Assembly (NCBI GenBank): GCA_963748545.1
Contig: CAVVJO010000003.1
Coordinates: 434,001-498,000, forward strand
Length of the DNA stretch: 64,000 nt
Origin: Roseiarcus sp963748545
GTDB lineage: Bacteria; Pseudomonadota; Alphaproteobacteria; Rhizobiales; Beijerinckiaceae
Reading direction: 5' to 3'
This document shows positions 1-8,444 of this stretch, piece by piece. How positions within the stretch are numbered: position 1 is the first letter of the stretch; each line of letters opens with the position of its first letter. Both the position numbers and the translations under genes were made by a program. The notes beneath the pieces were generated by a model, which ran no database searches, had not been told where the DNA came from, and worked only from the letters and a program-made list of their open reading frames with translations.

Positions 1-678
1 GCGCGGCGACCCGAGCGCCTCGCGAAGGCCGGAGCGGCGGCCGCAGGCCATCTGGAGGCCGTGGGTCGCGGCGACCGTGACGAAGCGTCAGCGCGCCGGA
101 GGCCATGCAGAAGAACGAGGCCGCGCCGACGAGCACGCCCGCCGCCCATCGCCCCGACCACGCCCGGCTGTCGACGGTCAGCCAGAGGGCGAGGAGCGAA
201 AAGGCCGGCAGCAGAAAAAAGTGGGTGTTGAAGCCGAGCAGGATGTTGTCGAAGGCGAGCGGCGCGACGTTGACGAGACAGGGCGCGAGGATCGCGGCGA
301 GCGCCCAACGGCCGCTCAGGACGCGCGACAGCGCGAAGGCGGAGAAAACGAGGAGAGCGGCGCCGAGGATCGCGTTGACGATCATCTGCAGTGTGACGTC
401 CCAGTAGCCGCTCAGGTTGAAGAGCGCGAGCGCCAGCAGCCGGGTGAAGACGATGCGGTGCTCGTTGAAGGGCGCGGCCAAGGCGTCAGGCGTCAAGCGT
501 CCCGTCGAGCCATGGCCGGATCAGACGCGCCCCAGTCGCCGTCCCACTCGTCCATGTACGGCACGGGGCTTCCGGCGAAGCCGATCAGCGCGGCGCGTGA
601 TCCGACAAGGATCAGGAACAGCGACGCGGCCAGGAGAACACGGAAGGCGGCGTCGTCGGAGGGGCAGATCTTGCGCAT
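1..678 (-). CDS. Polytopic membrane protein, glycosyltransferase-like; partial and frameshifted
   Basis: The gene runs off the left edge. It starts at the ATG at 678 and opens with a charged N-terminus, a membrane segment at about residues 10-32 and the motif PYMDEWDG. Such an acidic motif after the first membrane helix is common in GT-C-type integral membrane glycosyltransferases, but the family is not proven. The coding signal then jumps frame three times: near 525-535, near 490-500 (rejoining at FNEHRIVFTRLL) and near 85 (rejoining at VTVAATHGLQ). All three shifts are +1. The later segments contain several more hydrophobic helices. It may be a decayed gene, but shifts of the same sign occur in essential genes elsewhere in the window, so sequencing error is more likely. 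Confidence 0.5.
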
Positions 679-993
679 GGTCTTCCTCGTCCCGTCACAA
701 GACGAAGCAAGACGGGCTGGGCCGCGGCCGGCGTGGCCGCGCCGCCGACGGCGCTCGCGCCGCGGAGAGTCCAATCGGCGCGCCGACGCCCGGCGCATGG
801 CGCTTGCGCCGCGCGGATGAGACGAAGACGAGCCGATCACCGCGACCCAGAGGGCGAGGCCCGCGGCGGCCGACGGCGACTGACCGGCGCAAGGCGTCGA
901 AATGGGAGCGACGCGAGAACGGGAGCGACGCCGGGCGCGCGGCAGGGATGATGGCCATGGGGAAGCCTCTGCTGGTTTCGGAGGACTTCAAGT

Positions 994-1053
994 ACGTGGG
1001 AAAAATTCCCACGTCAATTCTTAGCGGAGCAAGATTGTGGGATTTAGTCCCAC
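994..1053. promoter_or_regulatory. Two matched palindromes upstream of the DUF6502 gene (candidate operators)
   Basis: Both sites share the dyad GTGGGA-N5-TCCCAC. The first (996-1012) extends to 9-bp perfect arms with a 3-nt centre at 994-1014. The second is at 1037-1053. Their centres are 41 bp apart, about four helical turns, so both would lie on the same DNA face. The second ends 24 bp before the ATG at 1078. This geometry suggests cooperative binding by a dimeric regulator. The regulator is unknown, and autoregulation by the operon is only a guess. Confidence 0.55.
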
Positions 1054-1077
1054 GATAAGGTGCGATAGGATGCGCCG

Positions 1078-1965
1078 ATGTCCGATCCCGCGCCCCCGCC
1101 GCCCGACGCCGCGCGCCTGCAGACGCCGATTGCGCGCCTGCTGCGCCCGCTCGTGCGGCTGTTCATCCGCTGCGGGCTGACGTTTCCGGCGCTGAGCGAC
1201 CTTTTGCGCGAGCTCTACGTCAACGTCGCGGAGTACGACTTCGCCCTGTCCGAGAAGGAGCAGACGGATAGCCGCGTGAGTCTCCTGACTGGCATTCATC
1301 GCAAGGAGGTGCGGCGGCTGCGCGGGGCGGGGGCGCCCGTCAGGCTGGTTCCCGCCAGCGTGTCGCGCTCGAGCATGATCATCGCGCGCTGGATCGCCGC
1401 GCCGGAATTCACCGACGCGACCGGCGCTCCACGGCCGCTGCGGCGCGCGGGCGACGACGGCCAGGGTCCGACCTACGAGGACCTGGTCGAATCGGTGACG
1501 CGGGACGTACGCCCGCGCGCCGTGCTCGACGAGTGGCTCGACCGCGGCATGGTCGCGATCGACGCCGACGGACTCATTCGCCTGCAGGAGGCCGCTTTCG
1601 CGCCGCGCGCGGGCGACGACCGCCAGCTCTATTACTTTGGCCGCAACCTGCACGACCATGTCGCCGCGGCGGTGGAGAACGTGCTCCAGGCCGAACCGCC
1701 GTACTTCGAGCGTGCAGTGCATTACGAAGGCGTGTCGCAGCAGATGGCGGAGGCGATGCTGGCGCTGTCGCGCGGGATCGCCGCCGATGCGCTGCAGACC
1801 GTCAACCGCGAGGCGCAGACGGCCTATGCCCAGGATTCCGGCGGGACGTGGCGCTGGAATTTCGGCGTCTATCTCTTTCGCGAGGACGAGGCGGCGCGCC
1901 CTCCGACGGAGGGACCGCCCGCGTCCGAGCCGCCGACCGGGGCGACGCGCGGAGGCGCGGCTTGA
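1078..1965 (+). CDS. DUF6502 family protein
   Basis: The 295-residue product matches the DUF6502 family as I know it. It has an N-terminal block with LRPLVRLFIRCGLTF and a following segment (RVSLLTGIHRKEVRRL, about residues 60-85) that looks like a winged-helix-type DNA-recognition region. The middle and C-terminal helical part ends with YLFRED before a Pro/Ala tail. No signal peptide or membrane segment is seen, so it should be cytoplasmic. The stop codon lies 11 bp before the ATG of the DUF5666 gene, so the two genes probably share a transcript. Function is unknown. The helix-turn-helix-like segment and the palindromes just upstream make a regulatory role plausible, which is inference. Confidence 0.75.
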   Translation: MSDPAPPPPDAARLQTPIARLLRPLVRLFIRCGLTFPALSDLLRELYVNVAEYDFALSEKEQTDSRVSLLTGIHRKEVRRLRGAGAPVRLVPASVSRSSMIIARWIAAPEFTDATGAPRPLRRAGDDGQGPTYEDLVESVTRDVRPRAVLDEWLDRGMVAIDADGLIRLQEAAFAPRAGDDRQLYYFGRNLHDHVAAAVENVLQAEPPYFERAVHYEGVSQQMAEAMLALSRGIAADALQTVNREAQTAYAQDSGGTWRWNFGVYLFREDEAARPPTEGPPASEPPTGATRGGAA

Positions 1966-1976
1966 GCACGCCCAAA

Positions 1977-3205
1977 ATGCCGAACCGCCGACAAGTCTTG
2001 AGTCTCTTCGCGCTCCTCGCCGGGGCGCGCGCCCTCGCCGACGAGAAGCCGAAGGGGAGCGGCGACAATGGCATCGGCGGGACGGGCCTGAAGCCTGCCG
2101 ATAACGGCATCGGCGGGACCGGCTTCATCGGCACGATCCGTAAATTCGGCAGCGTCTGGGTCAACGGCGAGCGCATCGCCTATCCCTCCGACGTGCGGAT
2201 CCGAATTGACGGCGAACCCGCCGCGCCGAGCGCATTGCGGATCGGGCAGGTGGCCCGCCTGGTCGCCGAGCGGCGCGACGAGACCTGGACGACCGACGGC
2301 ATCGTGATCGTCAGCGAGGTCGTTGGGCCGATCGCGCGGATCCAGGGCGCCGGGCTCGAAGTGCTCGGGCAGAGCGTGCTCGCGCCGAGCGTGGGGGCGG
2401 CCCGCGCGTTTAGGGTCGGCGAGCGGGTTGCGGTCAGCGGGCTCCGCCGTCCGGACCAGACCATCGTCGCGAGCCTGATCGAGAAGCGCGACGGCGGTCC
2501 CGATCAGATCGCGGGCCTCCTTCAAGAGGTCGGGGCCGACTTCCAGATCGGCGGCCAGCGCGTGACCGGCGCTGGCGGAGGGGTCGTCGGCGAGCGCGTC
2601 ATTTTGCGCGGCGCGATGGAGAACGGCGTCTTCGCCGCCCGGGAAGTCAAGCTCGACACCGTCATCGCCGTCAGGCGACGTGCAAAGAATTTCGGTCGAG
2701 GCTTGGGTCAGCGCGCGCGACGGCGTCCTCACCACGGCGAACGGGATCAGGGTCGAGGACGGCGCGGGCGCTCTCGCATCGGGCAGCCATCACGTGGTGA
2801 TCAACGGCGAGATCGGGACCAACGGCGCGCTGATCGCCAGGACCGTGGCGTACGCCAACGGGAAGGGCGGTTTCTCCCCGCCTAGCGGCCCGCGCGGTCC
2901 GGGCGGCGGCGGCCACGGACCCGCCGGCCCGGAGGGAGGGCCGCAGGGCGGGATGAACGGGCCAGGGGGTCCGGCCCGGCCGGGCGGCGCGATCGGCGGC
3001 GGGAACAAGGGCCCGGCTGGCGCGGCGGCCCCCGGCGGTCTGCCGAGCCTTCAGCCGGGGGGCGGCTTCGGCGGTGCCAGGACTGGCGGTTTCGGCGCGT
3101 CCCATGGGACCCGGAGGCTTCGGAACGCCGCAAGGACCTGGCGGTTTCGGCGGCCCCATGGGACCCGGGGGCTTCGGCGGCCCTGGCGGGGGGCCGATAC
3201 GGTAG
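1977..3205 (+). CDS. DUF5666 domain-containing exported protein, frameshifted
   Basis: The product starts at ATG 1977, with an in-frame TTG at 1962 as the alternative. The N-terminus has a twin-arginine-like signal (NRRQVLSLF, hydrophobic stretch, then ALA), suggesting export. Two copies of NGIGGTG precede repeated beta-rich DUF5666 segments (FIGTIRKFGSVWVNG, then GPIARIQGAGLEVLGQ). The frame shifts +1 near 2675-2690 and the domain continues as RISVEAWVSARDGVLTT. A second +1 shift near 3100 restores a Gly/Pro/Phe-rich tail (GPGGFGGPMGPGGFGG) ending at the TAG at 3203. The tail is low-complexity and could be structural or surface-exposed. The gene is cotranscribed with DUF6502; its role is unknown. 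Confidence 0.65.
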
Positions 3206-3243
3206 GGAAAGCCGCGTCTTGCGCGGAGATCGCCTTCCGGGGA

Positions 3244-3263
3244 CGGCGGGACGCCGCCCCTCC
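3244..3263. repeat. Intergenic GC hairpin with CCGCCCCTCC tail
   Basis: A 5-bp stem with a GGA loop followed by CCCCTCC lies between the converging DUF5666 and erpA genes. Read on the minus strand it is GGGGCGGCG-TCC-CGCCG, a near match to the hairpin at 39374-39392. It may work as a terminator or as a dispersed repeat. Confidence 0.35.
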
Positions 3264-3267
3264 GCTC

Positions 3268-3609
3268 TCAGACCGAAAAGCTCACTCCGCAGCCGCAGGA
3301 GGCGACCGCGTTCGGGTTCTTGATCTGGAACGACTGGCCCATCAGGTCGTCGACGAAATCGACTTCCGAGCCCTTGAGCAGCTCGAGCGACACCGCGTCG
3401 ATCACGACGGACGCCCCGTCGCGGGTCGCGACGAAGTCGTCGTCGGCCCGGGTCTTGTCGATGTCGTAGGTATATTGGAAGCCCGAGCAGCCGCCGCCCT
3501 TGACGGAGATCCGCAAGGCCGCGCCCGCATCGTCCTTCAGAATCACGTTCAGCCTCTTGGCGGCGTTGGCGCTGATGGTGACGGCGTCGGAAACGGCGGC
3601 TTCGCTCAT
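3268..3609 (-). CDS. erpA: A-type iron-sulfur cluster carrier, ErpA/IscA family
   Basis: This is a 113-residue HesB/IscA/ErpA protein, normal length for the family. The three conserved cluster-binding cysteines are visible in GGGCSGFQY and in the C-terminal SCGCGVSF. The family carries nascent Fe-S clusters in the cytoplasm and hands them to apo-enzymes. The N-terminus (EAAVSDAVTISANAAKRL) fits the fold start. The gene is divergent from dgt, as in many Rhizobiales, and converges on the DUF5666 gene. The exact subtype (ErpA versus IscA) rests on neighbourhood more than on diagnostic residues. Confidence 0.88.
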   Translation of the reverse strand: MSEAAVSDAVTISANAAKRLNVILKDDAGAALRISVKGGGCSGFQYTYDIDKTRADDDFVATRDGASVVIDAVSLELLKGSEVDFVDDLMGQSFQIKNPNAVASCGCGVSFSV

Positions 3610-3727
3610 GGCTTGTCCTCTATCGCGGCCGGGGCGATCCAGGCGGCTTCAAGACTTCGTTGGGCTAAGATATGCAGGTTGAGCGAAAGCGCAACGCCGG
3701 GGGAGACTGTCATGGGACACGACCGCC

Positions 3728-4930
3728 ATGGGACATGACGACGGGCGAGCCGCCCGGGCGCCCTATGCCGCCGATCCGGCTCGAACGCGCCGCCTGGTCG
3801 CCGAGCCGCCGTCGCCGACCCGCACCGAATTCCAGCGTGACCGCGACCGCATCGTTCATTCGACCGCCTTTCGCCGCCTCGCGCACAAGACCCAGGTGTT
3901 CGTCCACCACGAGGGCGACCATTTTCGCACCCGTCTCACCCATACGATCGAAGTCGCGCAGATCGCCCGGGCGCTCGCCCGCGCGCTTCGACTCGACGAC
4001 GACCTCGCCGAGGCGGTGGCGCTCGGCCACGATCTCGGCCACACGCCGTTCGGCCACACCGGCGAGGATGCGCTGAACGCCTGTATGGGCCCCCACGGCG
4101 GATTTGACCACAACAGCCACGCGTTGCGGATCGTCACCGAACTCGAGCGCCGCTATGCCGATTTCGACGGCCTGAACCTGACCCGGACGACGATCGCCGG
4201 GCTCGTCAAGCACAACGGGCCGCTGCTCGACTCGTCCGGGCTGCCTGCGCCACGCTACCGCGAGCGCGGCGTCAGCGAAGCGATCTTGGCCTACGACCGC
4301 CGCCAGCCGCTCGATCTCGCCCTGCACGCGAGCCTGGAGGCGCAGGCGGCGGCGCTCGCCGACGACATCGCCTATGACGCCCACGACATCGACGACGGCC
4401 TACGGGCGGGCCTGTTCACGCTCTCCGATCTCCGCGCCGCCGCCCCGTTCGTCGCCGGGATCTTGGCGGAAATCGACGATCGCCATCCGGGTCTGGAGGG
4501 GCCGCGCGTGATCCACGAGCTGACCCGCCGCGTCATCACCCGGTTCATCGAGGACGCGATCGGCGAGAGTTCCCGGCGGATCGCCGCGGCCGAGGTCGCG
4601 AGCCCGGAAGCGGTCGCCACGGCGGGCAGGGCGCTCGTCGCGCTCTCCCCGGCTTTCGAAGCCGCCGACCGGGAGGTGAAGAGCTTCCTCTTCGCCCGCA
4701 TGTACCGGCATCCCGAGGTGCAGGCGGTGCGCGAGAAGGCCGACGCCATCGTCCGCCGGCTGTTCGAGGCCTACATCGCCGATCCCTCGCTGATGCCCGC
4801 CGACTGGGCCGCGAAGGCTGCGGCGGAGAGCCGGGCGCGCGCGGTCGCCGACTACATCGCCGGCATGACCGACCGCTTCGCCGTCCACGAGAACGCCCGG
4901 CTTTTTGACGGGCCCACGGACTTGCGTTAG
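3728..4930 (+). CDS. dgt: Deoxyguanosinetriphosphate triphosphohydrolase-like protein
   Basis: The 400-residue protein belongs to the HD-superfamily dNTP triphosphohydrolases, which hydrolyse dGTP or other dNTPs to the nucleoside and triphosphate. Characteristic motifs are HSTAFRRLAHKTQVF, the metal ligand histidine in LTHTIEVAQIARALAR and the HD pair in GHDLGHTPFGHTGED. The ATG at 3710 is in another frame and hits a stop at once, so 3728 is preferred. The gene precedes argS in the same orientation, as in many Rhizobiales. Confidence 0.9.
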   Translation: MGHDDGRAARAPYAADPARTRRLVAEPPSPTRTEFQRDRDRIVHSTAFRRLAHKTQVFVHHEGDHFRTRLTHTIEVAQIARALARALRLDDDLAEAVALGHDLGHTPFGHTGEDALNACMGPHGGFDHNSHALRIVTELERRYADFDGLNLTRTTIAGLVKHNGPLLDSSGLPAPRYRERGVSEAILAYDRRQPLDLALHASLEAQAAALADDIAYDAHDIDDGLRAGLFTLSDLRAAAPFVAGILAEIDDRHPGLEGPRVIHELTRRVITRFIEDAIGESSRRIAAAEVASPEAVATAGRALVALSPAFEAADREVKSFLFARMYRHPEVQAVREKADAIVRRLFEAYIADPSLMPADWAAKAAAESRARAVADYIAGMTDRFAVHENARLFDGPTDLR

Positions 4931-4976
4931 ACGCGCCTGTTTATGCAGGCCAGGTCGATGACCCCGTAGGGCTCGG

Positions 4977-5032
4977 CTGTAGGGCCGGGTCGCTGACCCG
5001 GCCGGCGCGCTCGAGCCAAGCGCGCCCTACAG
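4977..5032. repeat. Perfect three-way-junction palindrome overlapping the argS ribosome-binding site
   Basis: Every base in this 56-bp element is used in one symmetrical structure. The outer stem CTGTAG (4977-4982) pairs with CTACAG (5027-5032). Inside are a 9-bp hairpin with a 3-nt loop (4983-5003) and an 8-bp hairpin with a 7-nt loop (5004-5026). The last two bases belong to the AGGAAG ribosome-binding site (5031-5036) of argS, whose ATG is at 5041. It could be a REP-like dispersed repeat, a structured 5' leader affecting argS translation, or both. Confidence 0.7.
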
Positions 5033-5040
5033 GAAGCGAC

Positions 5041-6816
5041 ATGAACATATTTGCGGACTTCCAGGCGCGCGTGGGCCGCCTGATCGAGAAGCGGATCGCG
5101 GCGGGCGAGCTTCCCGAAGGGCTGGATGTCGCCCGGTTCGTGGTCGAGCCGCCGCGCGACTCCGCGCATGGCGACCTCTCGACCAACGCCGCGATGGTCT
5201 ACGCCAAGGAAGCCAAGGCGGCCGGCTCGAGCCCGCGCGCGCTCGCCGAGCGTCTCGCCGCCGACCTCGCCGCCGATCCGGACGTCGCAAAGGCCGAGGT
5301 CGCGGGTCCTGGGTTTATAAATATTGTCCTGAAGTCAGAGGTTTACGAGAACGTCCTGAGGGCTGTTCTCACCCAGGGGACGGCGTTTGGCGCGGGCGCG
5401 CCGAGCGCGGCGGGGCCGGTCAACGTCGAGTATGTCAGCGCCAATCCCACCGGTCCGATGCATGTCGGGCACGCGCGCGGCGCGGTGTTCGGCGACGCCC
5501 TCGCCAATCTCCTCGCCTTCGCCGGACGGCAGGCCACGCGGGAATATTACGTCAACGACGCGGGCGCTCAGGTGAATGTGCTGGCCCGCTCGGCCTTCCT
5601 GCGTTACCGCGAGGCGCTGGGCGAGAATATCGGCGCCATCCCCGAGGGTCTCTATCCCGGCGATTATCTGAAGCCGCTCGGGAAGGAGCTGGAGGCCGAG
5701 TTTGGGCCGGGGCTCAGCGACGAGCCGGAATCGAAATGGCTGCCGCTGGTGCGCAAGCGCGCCATTGACGCGATGATGGCGTTGATTCGGGACGATCTCG
5801 CCGCGCTCGCCATCACCCACGAAGTGTTCGCCTCGGAGCGCGAGCTGACCGGGGTCGATGGCGGCCCGGATCGGGTGAGGGAAGCGATCGACGCCTTGCG
5901 CGCCAAGGGGCTCATCTACGAGGGCCGCCTGCCGCCGCCCAAGGGCGCCCCGGCGGAGGACTGGGAAGACCGCGAGCAGACGCTGTTTCGCTCGACCCAG
6001 TTTGGCGACGACGTCGACCGTCCGCTGATCAAGTCGGACGGGAGCTACACCTATTTCGCCAGCGACATCGCCTACCACAAGACCAAGATCGACCGCGGCT
6101 TTCTGACGCTCGTCGACGTCTGGGGCGCCGACCACGGCGGCTACGTCAAGCGCATGCAGGCGGCGGTGACCGCGCTCTCGGACGGGCGCGCCAGGCTCGA
6201 GGTGCGCCTGTGCCAGCTGGTGCGCTTGATGCGGGCCGGCGATCAGGTCAAAATGTCGAAGCGTTCCGGAGACTTCGTGACGCTTCGTGAAGTTGTGGAT
6301 GAAGTTGGCTCCGACGCCGTGCGCTTCATCATGCTGATGCGCAAGAACGACGCCCCGCTCGACTTCGACCTCGCCAAGGTGATCGAACAGAGCCAGGACA
6401 ATCCGGTCTTCTACGTCCAGTACGCGCACGCGCGCACGTGGAGCGTCCTCAGGCAGGCCCACGTGGTCTTTCCCGATCTCGACCTCGAACCGGCCGCGCT
6501 CGCCCAGGCGGACGCCGCTCTCCTGACCGACGAGGGCGAACGGGAGCTCGTTCGCGCCATGGCGCACTATCCCCGAGCCGTGCTGCAGGCGGCCGACGCG
6601 CACGAGCCGCATCGGATCGCTTTCTACGCCCACGACCTGGCGACGCGGTTCCACGCGCACTGGAATCGAGGCAAAGACCTGAAGGATTTGCGCTTCGTTA
6701 ATGAAAAGGATCGAAACTTGTCCTATGCCCGATTGGGCCTGGTGGCTTCGGTCGGCCTTGTTTTGGCCTCCGCGCTGTCAATCTTGGGGGTTAGCGCCCC
6801 CGCAGAAATGCGTTAG
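5041..6816 (+). CDS. argS: Arginyl-tRNA synthetase
   Basis: This class I aminoacyl-tRNA synthetase charges tRNA-Arg in the cytoplasm. The 591-residue length is normal. An N-terminal additional domain precedes the catalytic core, which carries the HIGH-type signature HVGHARG after SANPTGPM and the KMSKR signature in VKMSKRSGDF. The C-terminal anticodon-binding helices contain the conserved YAHARTWSVLR and end in a short hydrophobic tail. The ATG at 5041 has AGGAAG four bases upstream, and that site is partly inside the palindrome at 4977-5032. It follows dgt and precedes the SPOR gene, probably in one transcription unit. Confidence 0.96.
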   Translation: MNIFADFQARVGRLIEKRIAAGELPEGLDVARFVVEPPRDSAHGDLSTNAAMVYAKEAKAAGSSPRALAERLAADLAADPDVAKAEVAGPGFINIVLKSEVYENVLRAVLTQGTAFGAGAPSAAGPVNVEYVSANPTGPMHVGHARGAVFGDALANLLAFAGRQATREYYVNDAGAQVNVLARSAFLRYREALGENIGAIPEGLYPGDYLKPLGKELEAEFGPGLSDEPESKWLPLVRKRAIDAMMALIRDDLAALAITHEVFASERELTGVDGGPDRVREAIDALRAKGLIYEGRLPPPKGAPAEDWEDREQTLFRSTQFGDDVDRPLIKSDGSYTYFASDIAYHKTKIDRGFLTLVDVWGADHGGYVKRMQAAVTALSDGRARLEVRLCQLVRLMRAGDQVKMSKRSGDFVTLREVVDEVGSDAVRFIMLMRKNDAPLDFDLAKVIEQSQDNPVFYVQYAHARTWSVLRQAHVVFPDLDLEPAALAQADAALLTDEGERELVRAMAHYPRAVLQAADAHEPHRIAFYAHDLATRFHAHWNRGKDLKDLRFVNEKDRNLSYARLGLVASVGLVLASALSILGVSAPAEMR

Positions 6817-6873
6817 CGGACCGTTCCCAATGCGCCGGGCGTGTCGCCCGATGGGTCCGCGAGTGAGGGTGAC

Positions 6874-8283
6874 ATGAGCGTTTCCGGGGCCCGTGCGGCC
6901 GTCGATATCGACCTAGACGACTTGGAACGACGACTTCGCGCCGCAGGCGCGCCATCCACAGTCGATGATCCGTTGGCGGAGCTTGCCCGACTGGTCGAAG
7001 CCTCGCGGCCCAAGACCGCGGGCGCGTCGGCCGCGCCGACCGTGGTCCCGGCCGCTCCGGTCGTGCCCGCCGCTCCCGTGGCGTCCCCGCCGCCGCTCGA
7101 GGCCGGCGCGCTTCGCCCGGCATTCGACGATCCGGTGGACCTCGAGGCCGACGATGCGGAAGCCGAGGATCTCGTCGAGACCGACGAACCGCCGCTTGAG
7201 GCCTATCCGGAGAGACTTGCCCAGCCGCCGGCGCCCCGCCGGTCCAGGCGGTGGCTCTGGACGGTTTCGGCGCTCGCCATCGCCGGCGTCGCCATGATCG
7301 GCTCGGTTTTCGCCTTGAGGGGCGGTCTGCCCGGACTCCCGAAGTCGCCGCCCTTTATCGCCGCGGTCGAAGGACCGACCAAGGTGCAGCCGCCGAGCGA
7401 CGCCACCGTGGCGACCTCGAACGACGCCGGCGCCAATCTGCTCAAGGACAACACCCAGGCCAGCAAGGTCAAGGTCGTCAACAACGAGGAGCAGCCGGTC
7501 GATCTCAACGCCCAGACCTCGGCGCCCCCGCCGGCCTCGACGACCGACGCCGCCGGCCCGCTCGTACGCGGCACGGTCGACACGCCGGTGGTCGTCGCGG
7601 CGCCCCAGCCGGCGCCGGCGGCGGCGTCTCCGTTCCCCGAGCCGAAACCGGTGCGCACGATCTCCCTGCGTCCGGACGGCACGGTGATCCCCAATTCGGT
7701 CGCGGACGCCTCCGCCATCCAGACGCCGCCAGCCCCTGTTGTCCAGGAGCCCCCCAAAGCCCCGCCGAAGGCCGTGGCGAAGCCGCCGGCAGACGCCGCA
7801 AGCGCTCAAGCCTCGACGCCGAAGATCGAACTGCCGACCAAGCTCAGCCCGCCGAAATCGTCAGCGCGCGTTGTGGTCGCCAAAACCGACACGACCGCTC
7901 CCGGCGGCGCGGCTGAAGCCGGGGGCGAGCCGGCCCAGCTCGGCGCGCCGGCGGCCAAGCCCGAGAAGCCGGTCAAGGTCAAACCGCAGGAAGCGGCGGC
8001 GGAGCCGGCCGCGGAGGCGGGCGCCGAACCGGCCACCGCATCGGGCGGCTGGGCGGTGCAGCTCGCGGCCCCGCGGTCCGAGGCCGAAGCCAAAGGCGTG
8101 ATGTCGAAGCTCAACGAGAAATACGCCTCCGCCCTCGGCGGTGCGGCGCTCGCCGTGCACAAGGCGAACGTCAACGGCGACACGATCTATCGCGTTCGCG
8201 TGACGGGTCTGTCGAAAGCCGACGCCGCATCGCTCTGCGCCCAAATCAAGGGTGACGGCGGACAGTGCTTCGTCGCCAAGTAG
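6874..8283 (+). CDS. SPOR domain-containing inner-membrane protein
   Basis: The protein has a cytoplasmic N-terminus with an acidic helix, a single membrane segment (RRWLWTVSALAIAGVAMIGS), a long Pro/Ala-rich periplasmic linker and a C-terminal SPOR domain beginning at GGWAVQLAAPRSEAEA and ending GGQCFVAK. SPOR domains bind denuded septal peptidoglycan, so a role at the division site is expected. I chose the ATG at 6874 because GAGGGTGAC directly precedes it; a GTG at 6841 in the same frame is possible. The position between argS and nagZ is typical for Rhizobiales and suits a cell-wall job. Confidence 0.85.
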   Translation: MSVSGARAAVDIDLDDLERRLRAAGAPSTVDDPLAELARLVEASRPKTAGASAAPTVVPAAPVVPAAPVASPPPLEAGALRPAFDDPVDLEADDAEAEDLVETDEPPLEAYPERLAQPPAPRRSRRWLWTVSALAIAGVAMIGSVFALRGGLPGLPKSPPFIAAVEGPTKVQPPSDATVATSNDAGANLLKDNTQASKVKVVNNEEQPVDLNAQTSAPPPASTTDAAGPLVRGTVDTPVVVAAPQPAPAAASPFPEPKPVRTISLRPDGTVIPNSVADASAIQTPPAPVVQEPPKAPPKAVAKPPADAASAQASTPKIELPTKLSPPKSSARVVVAKTDTTAPGGAAEAGGEPAQLGAPAAKPEKPVKVKPQEAAAEPAAEAGAEPATASGGWAVQLAAPRSEAEAKGVMSKLNEKYASALGGAALAVHKANVNGDTIYRVRVTGLSKADAASLCAQIKGDGGQCFVAK

Positions 8284-8294
8284 GCGGCCGGTCG

Positions 8295-8349
8295 TTCGGA
8301 GCGGCGGCGTCTCGCCGGCAAGGTTTCGGAGCGGCGGCGTCTCGCCGCC
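8295..8349. repeat. Tandem 30-bp repeat of a GCGGCG-TCT-CGCC hairpin
   Basis: The unit TTCGGAGCGGCGGCGTCTCG begins at 8295 and again at 8325. The second copy forms a perfect 7-bp stem, GGCGGCG (8333-8339), loop TCT, CGCCGCC (8343-8349). The first copy is imperfect on its right arm. The element lies in the 161-bp gap between the SPOR gene and nagZ and resembles hairpins at 39374 and 54430. Confidence 0.55.
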
Positions 8350-8444
8350 GGCAGGGTTTCCGCAAGGACGCCCATCTTTCGATGGGCTAGGGTGCGCGAG
8401 ACGGGCGCCCTGCCATCGCGCCTCGCCAGTCCAACGGAGCTCCC

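Noticed and set aside
77..1058. Long open frames on both strands at the left end, for example 77-820 forward and 695-1012 reverse
   Set aside because: Composition is Arg/Gly/Ala-rich without conserved blocks or ribosome-binding sites. The real signal in 1-678 is the frameshifted minus-strand membrane protein.
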